Source: Opitutales bacterium
GTDB taxonomy: Bacteria > Verrucomicrobiota > Verrucomicrobiia > Opitutales > UBA953
DNA: 39,202 nt
NCBI GenBank assembly: GCA_017546455.1
Contig: JAFYWY010000072.1
Span: forward strand, 1 to 39,202
Direction of reading: 5' to 3'
The translations under genes were made by a program, and so were the position numbers. Within the stretch, counting starts at the first letter, position 1; the number at the start of each line of letters is the position of its first letter. Under the pieces are notes generated by a model. The model searched no databases and was not told where the DNA came from. It worked only from the letters and a program-made list of their open reading frames with translations. Positions 1-6,616 of the stretch are shown here, piece by piece.

Positions 1-50
1 CTGCTCACCGATTACCTCTCGGGCACCATGCCCGATTGCGCACACCTAAT

Positions 51-98
51 ATACCACCCTCCCTCTTGGCAAATGTCACAAAATTGTCCCAAAATGCA
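51..98 (-). promoter_or_regulatory. Leftward promoter-like module with tandem TGTCACA-type heptamers (copy 1)
   Basis: On the plus strand two heptamers, TGTCACA (74-80) and TGTCCCA (85-91), lie exactly 11 bp apart and are followed by AT-rich DNA. Read on the minus strand, GTGACA forms a -35-like hexamer, with 17 bp to TGGTAT (positions 56-51). The 17 bases at 68-84 are the exact reverse complement of 242-258, so this copy mirrors the one upstream of the histidine kinase. It should drive a gene left of the window. Direct heptamers at 11-bp pitch are typical of OmpR/PhoB-family operators; regulator binding here is inferred. Confidence 0.55.
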
Positions 99-140
99 TT
101 TTTTTGGAAAAATTTTAGTTTTTTCGAAGAAATCCGCGAA

Positions 141-224
141 TTTTGCCTGCGGCGGTGATTGGTAAGTAAGCAGAGCAATTCCTGCGTGCTATTCACCATT
201 CGCTGCTCACCGCCGCAGGCAAAA
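141..224. repeat. 18-bp perfect inverted repeat enclosing a 7-nt-period spacer
   Basis: The arms 141-158 and 207-224 are perfect reverse complements built around GCCTGCGGCGGTGA, a 14-mer that recurs at 3683-3696 and 3724-3737. The 48-bp spacer is made of degenerate 7-nt units of GGTGATT/TCACCAT type. It separates the two divergent promoter-like modules (68-98 and 242-278). It could be a REP-like element or a bidirectional terminator; no coding gene is seen in 1-310. Confidence 0.7.
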
Positions 225-241
225 AAATCATTTTTAGGAAG

Positions 242-278
242 ATTTTGTGACATTTGCCCGGAATCTCTGTGTTAGAAT
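242..278 (+). promoter_or_regulatory. Promoter-like module upstream of the histidine kinase (copy 2)
   Basis: TGTGACA lies at 246-252. GTGACA (247-252) is followed after 17 bp by TGTTAG (270-275), a -35/-10-like pair about 35 bp before the chosen start codon at 311. The 17 bases at 242-258 match copy 1 exactly in inverse orientation. The upstream heptamer position (235-241) is poorly conserved here, so this copy looks like a half-site. Autoregulation of the two-component genes is an inference. Confidence 0.5.
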
Positions 279-310
279 TTCTAAAAACATTGAAAAACCA
301 GGGTTCAAAA

Positions 311-2014
311 ATGCATATTTCGATAAAAATTGCTGTGACGGCGAGCTTGGCTTTGCTGACGACGCTAACGGTCGGCGGAATTGTTGCGGAGCGCGCCCGA
401 GCGCGGGAAGTCCAAGCGACGCTTGATCAGGAAGGAGCAAAACAGCAACGCTTTGCGGAGGATATTCTGCGCCGAGAGATTCGCTCCCGCACCGAGCAAT
501 ATGATGCGCTCCGTCCGGTTGATTTCTGGCAACTTGCTTCGAATCAGCCGCACAATCCGGATCGTTGGGGAGAATGTATGATTGCGTTTACGGCTTACGA
601 ATTTATCGAGAGCGAGGAACACCATCCCGGAACGCGTGAATTCACGATTTGGGGGCTTGCCGGCTTGGGACCGGAAGACGAAAAAGCGAAGCAAAGTCCG
701 TACACGATTCGATTCTTCAAGAACCGGGCGTTTAAACAACACCGCATCCTTACGTCGGAACAAAATGCCTTGTCCTCCGGAATTATTGATTTTCTTGATA
801 AGAAAATACCTTCGTCTTATCGCACATGGCGGGAAATGTTTACCCCGCGGGAAGCGCCGGATTCGCAAAGCGTCGCCTCGCGTTTCGGCCTATGGTCTTC
901 CTTTGCCTGCGGCTTCGGCGGAGATGTCGATTACGGGGCCGAATCCGTCGGAAGATTTTATTTTGAGGAAGACGGCCTGCGGCTCTTTTTACTTCGAAAT
1001 TGCTATGCGCCGAAAATTCACTCGGCAATTCAGGGAATGCAGGTGAATCCGGCTGTGCTTGCCGAATCGCTGACGCGGGCGCTTTCAAAATCCCTTCCGG
1101 GAGCAAAAATCACCGTTGAACCCTCACCGGACTCCGTAAGCATTTCGGGAGTTCCGATGAAATTCAATTTCCCGCCGACGGCAACGGCGCGCCGGGCCGT
1201 GGAATCGCTCACCGACTTTCGCCTTGCGCTGTTAATCGCTTGGGTCGCGGGGCTGTTATTTGTCGGCGTCATTGTCTCGGTTATTGCTCACACGCACAAG
1301 GTCTCCGAGCTGAGAAAACTATTTTCGTCGGCAATCGTACATGATTTGCGTTCGCCGCTCGCTCGTCTTGAGGCTCAGGCGGAATTGTTAGCGGAACATT
1401 GCCGGGAACAATCACCGCCGGTCGCGGAAGAGTCAGAAGAGCTTTGTCGCGGAATCCGCCACTTCCGCACGCTCACGAACAACTTTTTCTTCGCGGCAAA
1501 AATGGCGCATACGGGAACACGCGGACTGCATTTTACGACTATCCCCGTCGGCGAACTCATCGAAAACATCGTAGCTTCCATAGAGGACAGCCTGAATGCC
1601 CGCCAAATTGATTTGGAAACGGTTTTGCCGGATGCCGCCGCAGAGGCCTTTGTCCTCGCCTCCGAAAACGCCATGGAACGGATATTCGCCAATCTGAGTG
1701 AAAATGCGATCCGATTCACCGACGAGTCCGAAAACGCAAAGGTAACCATTTCGGCAAAAATCGCGGAGAACGGAAAGGCTGTCCATGTATTTTTTGAAGA
1801 CAACGGAAGCGGCATTTCCGAGGAGACAAGGCAGCATCTTTTTTCGTCATTTGCGCCCAAGGGCGACAGGCTCGGCATCGGGCTTTCCCTTTCGAAGGAT
1901 TTAGCACGAGCGCAAGGCGGCGATTTAATCCTGCAAAAAACCGATGCTTCCGGAACGGTGTTCTTGCTCACGCTGAAACGGGTCGCCCCGAAATCAAAAC
2001 CCGAACGTTTCTGA
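311..2014 (+). CDS. Membrane sensor histidine kinase
   Basis: Sensor kinase of a two-component system, 567 residues from ATG 311. A TTG at 254 would add 19 residues, but it precedes the predicted -10 element, and the ATG begins directly with a signal-anchor helix (residues 5-26). A second membrane helix lies at about 305-326, leaving a large extracytoplasmic sensor region (31-304) that I do not recognise; it has several Trp and Cys residues. The cytoplasmic part has an H-box with the phospho-accepting His344 followed by Asp-Leu-Arg-Ser-Pro. It also has an N-box with Asn461 and Asn465, a G1 box DNGSG (497-501) and a G2 region GIGLSLSK near 522-529. There is no obvious HAMP linker. It ends 2 nt before the response regulator start, so the two are almost certainly co-translated partners. 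The signal sensed is unknown. Confidence 0.93.
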   Translation: MHISIKIAVTASLALLTTLTVGGIVAERARAREVQATLDQEGAKQQRFAEDILRREIRSRTEQYDALRPVDFWQLASNQPHNPDRWGECMIAFTAYEFIESEEHHPGTREFTIWGLAGLGPEDEKAKQSPYTIRFFKNRAFKQHRILTSEQNALSSGIIDFLDKKIPSSYRTWREMFTPREAPDSQSVASRFGLWSSFACGFGGDVDYGAESVGRFYFEEDGLRLFLLRNCYAPKIHSAIQGMQVNPAVLAESLTRALSKSLPGAKITVEPSPDSVSISGVPMKFNFPPTATARRAVESLTDFRLALLIAWVAGLLFVGVIVSVIAHTHKVSELRKLFSSAIVHDLRSPLARLEAQAELLAEHCREQSPPVAEESEELCRGIRHFRTLTNNFFFAAKMAHTGTRGLHFTTIPVGELIENIVASIEDSLNARQIDLETVLPDAAAEAFVLASENAMERIFANLSENAIRFTDESENAKVTISAKIAENGKAVHVFFEDNGSGISEETRQHLFSSFAPKGDRLGIGLSLSKDLARAQGGDLILQKTDASGTVFLLTLKRVAPKSKPERF

Positions 2015-2016
2015 AA

Positions 2017-2712
2017 ATGCCGGCCAACACCATTCGCATACTCGTCGTCGAAGATGATTCCGCTTTACTCCGGCAAATCACGAAAATTCTGTCGGAGCAA
2101 AAATATGCCGTTTGCACGGCAGCCTCCTACAACGAGGCCCTCCGCTGCATCGAAAACGAATCCTTCGACCTCGCAATTTTGGATATCGTGCTCGACGATG
2201 CGGGAAGCGGAATCGAAATTTTAAAATACCTTCGCGAACAACGCGGCTACGGGCTCCCCGTAATCATGCAAACTTCCATGTCGGACGACCTCCATTGCGT
2301 CCGCTGCCTCAATCTCGGCGCAGACGACTTCATCGCCAAGCCCGTTCGCCCGGCACCGCTGATTGCACGCATCGAAGCCGCCTTGCGTCGGGCCGGAATC
2401 GCGACCCCGCGCGACACCCGGCTACAACTGCGCGACGGTGCCTATGCCGATTACCTCCGCCGAAAAGTTTTTCTCTCCACGGGCGAAGACATCAATCTGA
2501 CGGTCAAGGAAACCCAATTATTGCGCTACCTTGCCGGGCAGAGCGGAAACCCTGCCACGGCGGAATCCATTTTTATCAACGTGTGGAACTGCACTCCGAA
2601 CGGACACAATCTCCATAAAATAAACACGTTGATCTCCCGGCTTCGCACAAAACTCACCGGACTCGCCGATATCCAATCGCTCTACGGTACCGGACATCAG
2701 CTTAAAATCTGA
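2017..2712 (+). CDS. OmpR-family response regulator
   Basis: DNA-binding response regulator of 231 residues. The receiver domain (about 6-122) has the acidic pair Asp13/Asp14, phospho-accepting Asp56, switch Thr86 and the conserved Lys108-Pro109. The C-terminal part (about 135-231) is a winged-helix output domain of the OmpR/PhoB type, with the typical 'LT.KE..LL..L' opening and an ending resembling 'GxGY.L' (here YGTGHQLKI). It starts 2 nt after the kinase stop, implying translational coupling. OmpR/PhoB proteins normally bind direct repeats about 11 bp apart. Such repeats occur at 74-91, 37996-38013 and 38138-38155, with a half-site at 246-252, making this protein the natural candidate to bind them. 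That link is inferred. Confidence 0.93.
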   Translation: MPANTIRILVVEDDSALLRQITKILSEQKYAVCTAASYNEALRCIENESFDLAILDIVLDDAGSGIEILKYLREQRGYGLPVIMQTSMSDDLHCVRCLNLGADDFIAKPVRPAPLIARIEAALRRAGIATPRDTRLQLRDGAYADYLRRKVFLSTGEDINLTVKETQLLRYLAGQSGNPATAESIFINVWNCTPNGHNLHKINTLISRLRTKLTGLADIQSLYGTGHQLKI

Positions 2713-2801
2713 AAAACCGATCTTAAGCTCCGAGCACCAAGCGAGCTACTGCTTCAGTGAACAACGGATAGAGAATAACACCAAAATTTTTGCTCGGCCC
2801 T

Positions 2802-2836
2802 TTAAGCTTTAAGCATTAAACATTAAGCTCTAATCT
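2802..2836. repeat. Degenerate 7-nt-period repeat, AAAGCTT family
   Basis: Five consecutive heptamers of TTAAGCT type sit immediately before the pseudouridine synthase start. Their reverse complement matches the AAAG[CG]TT units found after the aldolase, queA and asnS genes. The preceding stretch 2713-2801 holds no gene, and no classical terminator is evident for the two-component operon. Confidence 0.6.
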
Positions 2837-2842
2837 TCCGTC

Positions 2843-3679
2843 ATGCTTCCCGAAACGGATTTTCTTCCCTTAAACAAAAACGTACGTCTGCTCGCAGCGG
2901 ATCCGTGCGGCATTTTTGCGCTCGAAAAACCGGCAGGAATCATGACGCATCCGAACGCGCCCGGGCTCGCCGCCGCCAAAAGCGCCATGCTCGTCGCCGA
3001 CTACAGCCTGAAAAACGAATGCTACTTCGTCCGCGACCCCGAAGGTAAGGTCCGGAAAATTTTCGTCCTCAACCGCCTGGATTCTCCGACGAGCGGCGTC
3101 GTGCTTTGCGCCGACAACGAACGGGTTGCCCGGCTCGCCCGCGAGGCCTTTTCCGGCACGGAAGTCAAAAAAACGTATTTTGCCCTGGTGCTCGGCGCAT
3201 TTACGGGCAAAACGCTTTGGCAGGATTTTCTGATTAAGGAAAACCGCAACGGCAATCTGCAGGTACGCGCCGTCCCTCACGGGAAACTTCGCGGAGCCCA
3301 GTTCGCGGAAACGGCAGCAGAGGCCGCACGCCGCGGCTCGCACTATTCGCTCGTAAAACTTTCTCCGCACACCGGACGCACACACCAACTGCGCGTTCAA
3401 TGCGCCGCGCACAATTTCCCGATTCTCGGCGACAAGGCCTACGGCGATTTCTCCGCCAACAAAAAAATGACAGAATCCCCCTTCTCCGAAGCCCGTAGCC
3501 GCCTTTTCCTCCATGCCGCCTACACGGAAATCGCCTTCCCGTGGAAAGGTCAAAAAACGGTCTTCCGCGCGGAATCACCGCTACCCGCCGTCTTCGAACA
3601 AGTCCTCGGCAACGAAATCGCCGAAGCCGCCGCAGGCGAAACCCGCATCGGCCGCTTCTCCGTACGGCTGAGGAAGTGA
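2843..3679 (+). CDS. RluA-family RNA pseudouridine synthase
   Basis: Predicted rRNA or tRNA pseudouridine synthase, 278 residues, isomerising uridine to pseudouridine. The catalytic motif is NRLDSPTSG with Asp80 as the expected nucleophile; most relatives have His where this has Asn78. Other family signatures are EKPAGIMTHP (28-37) and HTGRTHQLRVQCA in the C-terminal half. There is no N-terminal S4 domain, so it resembles the shorter RluA/TruC-like members. Which RNA and position it modifies cannot be told from sequence. It is a single gene, separated from neighbours by repeat-containing spacers on both sides. Confidence 0.88.
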   Translation: MLPETDFLPLNKNVRLLAADPCGIFALEKPAGIMTHPNAPGLAAAKSAMLVADYSLKNECYFVRDPEGKVRKIFVLNRLDSPTSGVVLCADNERVARLAREAFSGTEVKKTYFALVLGAFTGKTLWQDFLIKENRNGNLQVRAVPHGKLRGAQFAETAAEAARRGSHYSLVKLSPHTGRTHQLRVQCAAHNFPILGDKAYGDFSANKKMTESPFSEARSRLFLHAAYTEIAFPWKGQKTVFRAESPLPAVFEQVLGNEIAEAAAGETRIGRFSVRLRK

Positions 3680-3682
3680 AAC

Positions 3683-3800
3683 GCCTGCGGCGGTGAATAG
3701 AAATCTTGCCCTGCGGGAAAGAAGCCTGCGGCGGTGAGCAGAGACCGGTGAATGGTAGCCTCTCGATGGACAGCTTGCTCCGTGATTGCTGACGCTTTGG
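3683..3800. repeat. Repeat island with GCCTGCGGCGGTGA units
   Basis: The 14-mer GCCTGCGGCGGTGA occurs at 3683-3696 and 3724-3737, identical to the arm of the inverted repeat at 145-158. After the second copy the sequence continues in 7-nt steps (GGTGAGC, AGAGACC, GGTGAAT, GGTAGCC). It begins right after the stop codon of the pseudouridine synthase. No protein is supported between 3680 and 4314. Confidence 0.6.
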
Positions 3801-3878
3801 AGCTTAGGACAATAAGGCAGTATCCCGACGCTGACGAGCTTCCCCGCTGGCGAATTCCCGAGACGCGGTAATACTAAC

Positions 3879-4112
3879 GATACCCGCGGGTGCAGACGCT
3901 GTCGAAACCCGCGGATAATTCCCCCCAAAAAGGCGCCGCCAAACGACAGGGAGAACACCATTCACGTACCTGCGGCGCAATGGAATGAAAAGCTAAGCTT
4001 CCTGTTCCACAACGCCGTAGGCACGACGAGGATATATCCAAGCCTCCGAGCGGCGTATGGCGGTAGAACCGCCTATCCGCGGGTTGCGGTTTCACCTGCA
4101 CCCGCGGTTATC
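3879..4112. repeat. 39-bp inverted repeat pair with nested hairpin
   Basis: Positions 3879-3917 and 4074-4112 are inverted copies. The outer 17 bases match with one mismatch and the inner 12 match exactly, around CCGCGGGTGCAG and AACCCGCGGATA; the 10 bases between differ. The 156 bp between the arms contain a further imperfect palindrome (about 3968-4023) centred on AAGCTTAGCTT-like sequence, with arms starting CCTGCGGCG. There is no open reading frame of note inside. It could be a palindromic non-autonomous element or a structured RNA. Confidence 0.6.
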
Positions 4113-4213
4113 CAATGTATTCCCGCCCTGCGGAAAAAAGCCTCCGCGTCCCCGTGGCTCTGTGCCTCCGTGAGAGCCTCAACCATCCCTCGGAGCCCCT
4201 TGGCCGAATTCTG

Positions 4214-4241
4214 TTCACCGATTACCAGTCACCATTCACCG
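4214..4241. repeat. 7-nt-period repeat, TTCACCG family
   Basis: Four heptamers in register (TTCACCG, ATTACCA, GTCACCA, TTCACCG) lie just before the acetolactate synthase terminator. The same family in degenerate form is seen at 1-30 and 159-206. Between 4130 and 4185 another run, with the theme CCTCCGTG/GTGGCTC, also steps in sevens. Confidence 0.6.
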
Positions 4242-4264
4242 CCAAAGGTACCAATATTTACAAT

Positions 4265-4305
4265 AAAAAAAGCTCCGTCCCCGCATATCGGGAACGGAGC
4301 TTTTT
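4265..4305 (-). terminator. Rho-independent terminator of ilvB
   Basis: The stem AGCTCCGT (4271-4278) pairs with ACGGAGCT (4294-4301), with an inner CCCG/CGGG pairing and flanking A- and T-runs. On the minus strand it ends in a T-run about 10 bp after the ilvB stop codon. The A/T symmetry also allows function on the plus strand. Confidence 0.85.
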
Positions 4306-4314
4306 GAAGGAGGA

Positions 4315-6165
4315 TTAGTCCTTAATCTGCCACGGACAACGGCCGCATTGTTTGCAGGCATCCACCGTTTGCTTCGTCATGATGTCGAGTGCCGAGCATT
4401 TCTGCGGAATGAACGGCAAAACGTGCGGCCCGTAGGGCACGACGACGTCGAGCACGAAGGGACCCGGCGTATCGAGCATTTCGCGAATCGCATCGCGGAG
4501 CTCTTCGCGCTTCATCACGCGTCGGCCCTTAACCCCGAAGCCCTTCGCAATCGTGACAAAGTCCGGGTAAAGTCCTTCCGGATTGTCGGGAGAGCCGACG
4601 TTTTGCGCGTCGCCGAGCAGGGTCTGTCCGCGGTTGGAGCCGTAGAAGCAGTCTTCCCATTGGGCGACCATCCCGAGGTGCTGATTGTTCAGAATCATGG
4701 TTTTAACGGCGAGCTTTTCGATCGCCATTGCGCCGAGTTCCTGGATATTCATGAGGACGGAGCCGTCGCCGTCAACATTGATGACAGTCTTGTCCGGATG
4801 CGCAGCAGCTACTCCGCACGCGGCGGCGAAACCGAAGCCCATCGTTCCTGCGCCAAGCGAGGAAATGAAGGTTCGCGGCTTGCTGAACTTGAAGTACTGC
4901 GGCGTCCACATCTGGTGCTGACCGACGCCCGTGCAGACGATCGCGTCGCCCTTGGTTTCTTCGTAAAGGGTTTCGACCGCTTCCTGCGGGAGGATGTGCG
5001 GGCAATCGCCGCGGTCGTAGGAGAACGGGAATTTATGTTCCTTTTTCCAGCCGTCGATCGTTTCGTACCAAGCGGACAAGTCGGGCTTTTTGAAGCCGGT
5101 GCGCTTGATGAGGTCGATAAGACGGACGAGCGCATCGTGCAATTCGCCTTCGATCGGGAACTGCACTTTCTTGTTTTTGTTGTGCTCGGAACGATCGATA
5201 TCAAAGTGAACAATCGTCGCATTCGGCGCAAACTTATCGACGGATCCCGTGATACGGTCGTCAAAGCGCGCGCCCATGGCGATGAGCAGGTCGGAATAGT
5301 AAACCGCCCAGTTGCCGACGACGGTACCGTGCATCCCGAACCAATAAAGCGAGAGCGGATCTTCCGCCGGGAAAGCGCCCAAGCCCATGAGCGTCGAAGC
5401 CACGGGGATGCCCGTCAGGTGGGCGAATTCGCGGAGCAGCTCCGAAGATTCGGAGGAAATCACGCCGCCGCCGATGTAAAGCACCGGCTTCTTTGCCGAG
5501 GAAATGAGGTCGAGGACGAGCTTCAGTTCGTCGTCCATCGCATGCAACTTGCCGGGGATGCGCGGCGCCAAATCGTCCGTCGTAGTCGGGAATTTCGGCA
5601 CGAAGAGCGCCTGTTGGACATCTTTCGGGATGTCGATGACGACGGGGCCCGGGCGTCCGCTCGTAGCGATTTTGAATGCGCGGAAAATGATGCGCGGAAG
5701 GTCTTCGGCCTTGAGTACGAGGAAGCTGTGCTTGACGACGGGGAGCGTCATCCCGAAAAAGTCCGTTTCCTGGAACGCCTGTTTTCCGATGAACTGCGAG
5801 AAGACCTGTCCCGTGATGAAGACGACGGGGATGCTGTCCATGAACGCGTCGGCGATGGTCGTGACGAGGTTGGTCGCGCCCGGTCCGGAGGTGGCGAAGC
5901 AAACGCCGGGCTTGCCGGTAGAACGTGCATAGCCGCCCGCCATGAATCCGCCGCCCTGTTCATGGCGCGGAAGAATCGTGCGGATCTTCGATGAACGCGT
6001 CAGCGCCTGGTTGAGCTCAATTGCAGAGCCGCCCGGATAAGCGAAAACCGTATCGACACCCAATTTTTCGAGGCAGCGGACAACAACGTCTGCCCCGCGC
6101 ATCGGCGTCCCTTCGGGAGCAGTGCTCGTTTTGATGAAAGTCGGTTTATCGGAATCTTGGCTCAT
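4315..6165 (-). CDS. ilvB: Acetolactate synthase, large (catalytic) subunit
   Basis: Catalyses thiamine-diphosphate-dependent condensation of pyruvate to acetolactate (or with 2-oxobutyrate) in branched-chain amino acid synthesis; 616 residues. The N-terminal PYR domain has the catalytic Glu50 in '[10 protein letters not shown]'. The middle FAD/TPP-enzyme domain follows, and the C-terminal domain has the ThDP-binding motif GDGS (466-469) ending in Asn493-Asn494. GSNRGQ and [10 protein letters not shown] are typical AHAS signatures. No small regulatory subunit (ilvN) is adjacent, although the length and sequence fit the biosynthetic enzyme rather than catabolic AlsS. Unusually, the C-terminus carries a short tail with Cys604, Cys607 and Cys610 (CxxCxxC) ending in PWQIKD. 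It is transcribed alone or with the upstream metal genes (113-nt gap) and closed by a strong terminator. Confidence 0.95.
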   Translation of the reverse strand: MSQDSDKPTFIKTSTAPEGTPMRGADVVVRCLEKLGVDTVFAYPGGSAIELNQALTRSSKIRTILPRHEQGGGFMAGGYARSTGKPGVCFATSGPGATNLVTTIADAFMDSIPVVFITGQVFSQFIGKQAFQETDFFGMTLPVVKHSFLVLKAEDLPRIIFRAFKIATSGRPGPVVIDIPKDVQQALFVPKFPTTTDDLAPRIPGKLHAMDDELKLVLDLISSAKKPVLYIGGGVISSESSELLREFAHLTGIPVASTLMGLGAFPAEDPLSLYWFGMHGTVVGNWAVYYSDLLIAMGARFDDRITGSVDKFAPNATIVHFDIDRSEHNKNKKVQFPIEGELHDALVRLIDLIKRTGFKKPDLSAWYETIDGWKKEHKFPFSYDRGDCPHILPQEAVETLYEETKGDAIVCTGVGQHQMWTPQYFKFSKPRTFISSLGAGTMGFGFAAACGVAAAHPDKTVINVDGDGSVLMNIQELGAMAIEKLAVKTMILNNQHLGMVAQWEDCFYGSNRGQTLLGDAQNVGSPDNPEGLYPDFVTIAKGFGVKGRRVMKREELRDAIREMLDTPGPFVLDVVVPYGPHVLPFIPQKCSALDIMTKQTVDACKQCGRCPWQIKD

Positions 6166-6278
6166 GATAGAAAGTGCGTTAAAAGCGGGGAATTTAATCT
6201 TTTATTCCGTAAGGCGCAAGCGTTGAAAACAAGTGTTTTCGCAGTCCGCATTGACGCCGCCGGAAACGCAAGACGGCG

Positions 6279-6614
6279 TTAAGCCGCTGCGTCCTTTCGG
6301 GCGGCTTCGAGCAATTCCGCCGCCGTCGCCACGCATTGCGGGCAGGGAACGCGGAAGGTCTGCTTCAGCTCATGGCAGGCAACGGCGCCGTTTTTAAGAC
6401 GAAACGACTCAAGCATTTCCGCCCGCTTGGACTCCGGCGCCAATTCCATCGCCGCATAAAGCGCGCCGCAGAGGCCCTCGGGAGCACGTCCGCCGCCGCA
6501 AGTTTTGAATGCTTCGACAAGCCCGTCCTGATCAAAGCCGGCGGCAATCGTTTGCGCGCAATTGTAATTGTGCGGCGGTGTACGAAAAAAAGAGAGCGAT
6601 TTTTCCTTGGACAT
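6279..6614 (-). CDS. C_GCAxxG_C_C family putative redox protein
   Basis: Small cysteine-rich protein, 111 residues, matching the C_GCAxxG_C_C family by its cysteine pattern: Cys19 in NCAQ, Cys39 and Cys49 in a Gly-rich segment 'CGGGRAPEGLCGALYAA', then Cys80, Cys91 and Cys94. Family members are thought to be redox-active or metal-cluster proteins and often lie near electron-transfer or metal genes. No signal peptide is seen, so it is likely cytoplasmic. It starts 2 nt after the stop codon of the P1B ATPase, so it is co-translated with it and probably serves metal handling or redox protection. The exact activity is unknown. Confidence 0.75.
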   Translation of the reverse strand: MSKEKSLSFFRTPPHNYNCAQTIAAGFDQDGLVEAFKTCGGGRAPEGLCGALYAAMELAPESKRAEMLESFRLKNGAVACHELKQTFRVPCPQCVATAAELLEAARKDAAA

Positions 6615-6616
6615 AA

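Noticed and set aside
5-253. 82-residue minus-strand frame at the left edge
   Set aside because: It spans the repeat and both promoter-like modules and has no ribosome site or protein-like composition.
3874-4318. Small open frames in the repeat island (minus 3581-3961 and 3874-4101, plus 4115-4318)
   Set aside because: They coincide with inverted repeats and heptamer runs, and their translations are biased and family-less.
4348-5994. 548-codon plus-strand frame opposite ilvB
   Set aside because: A mirror frame of a well-conserved gene, with no recognisable motif.
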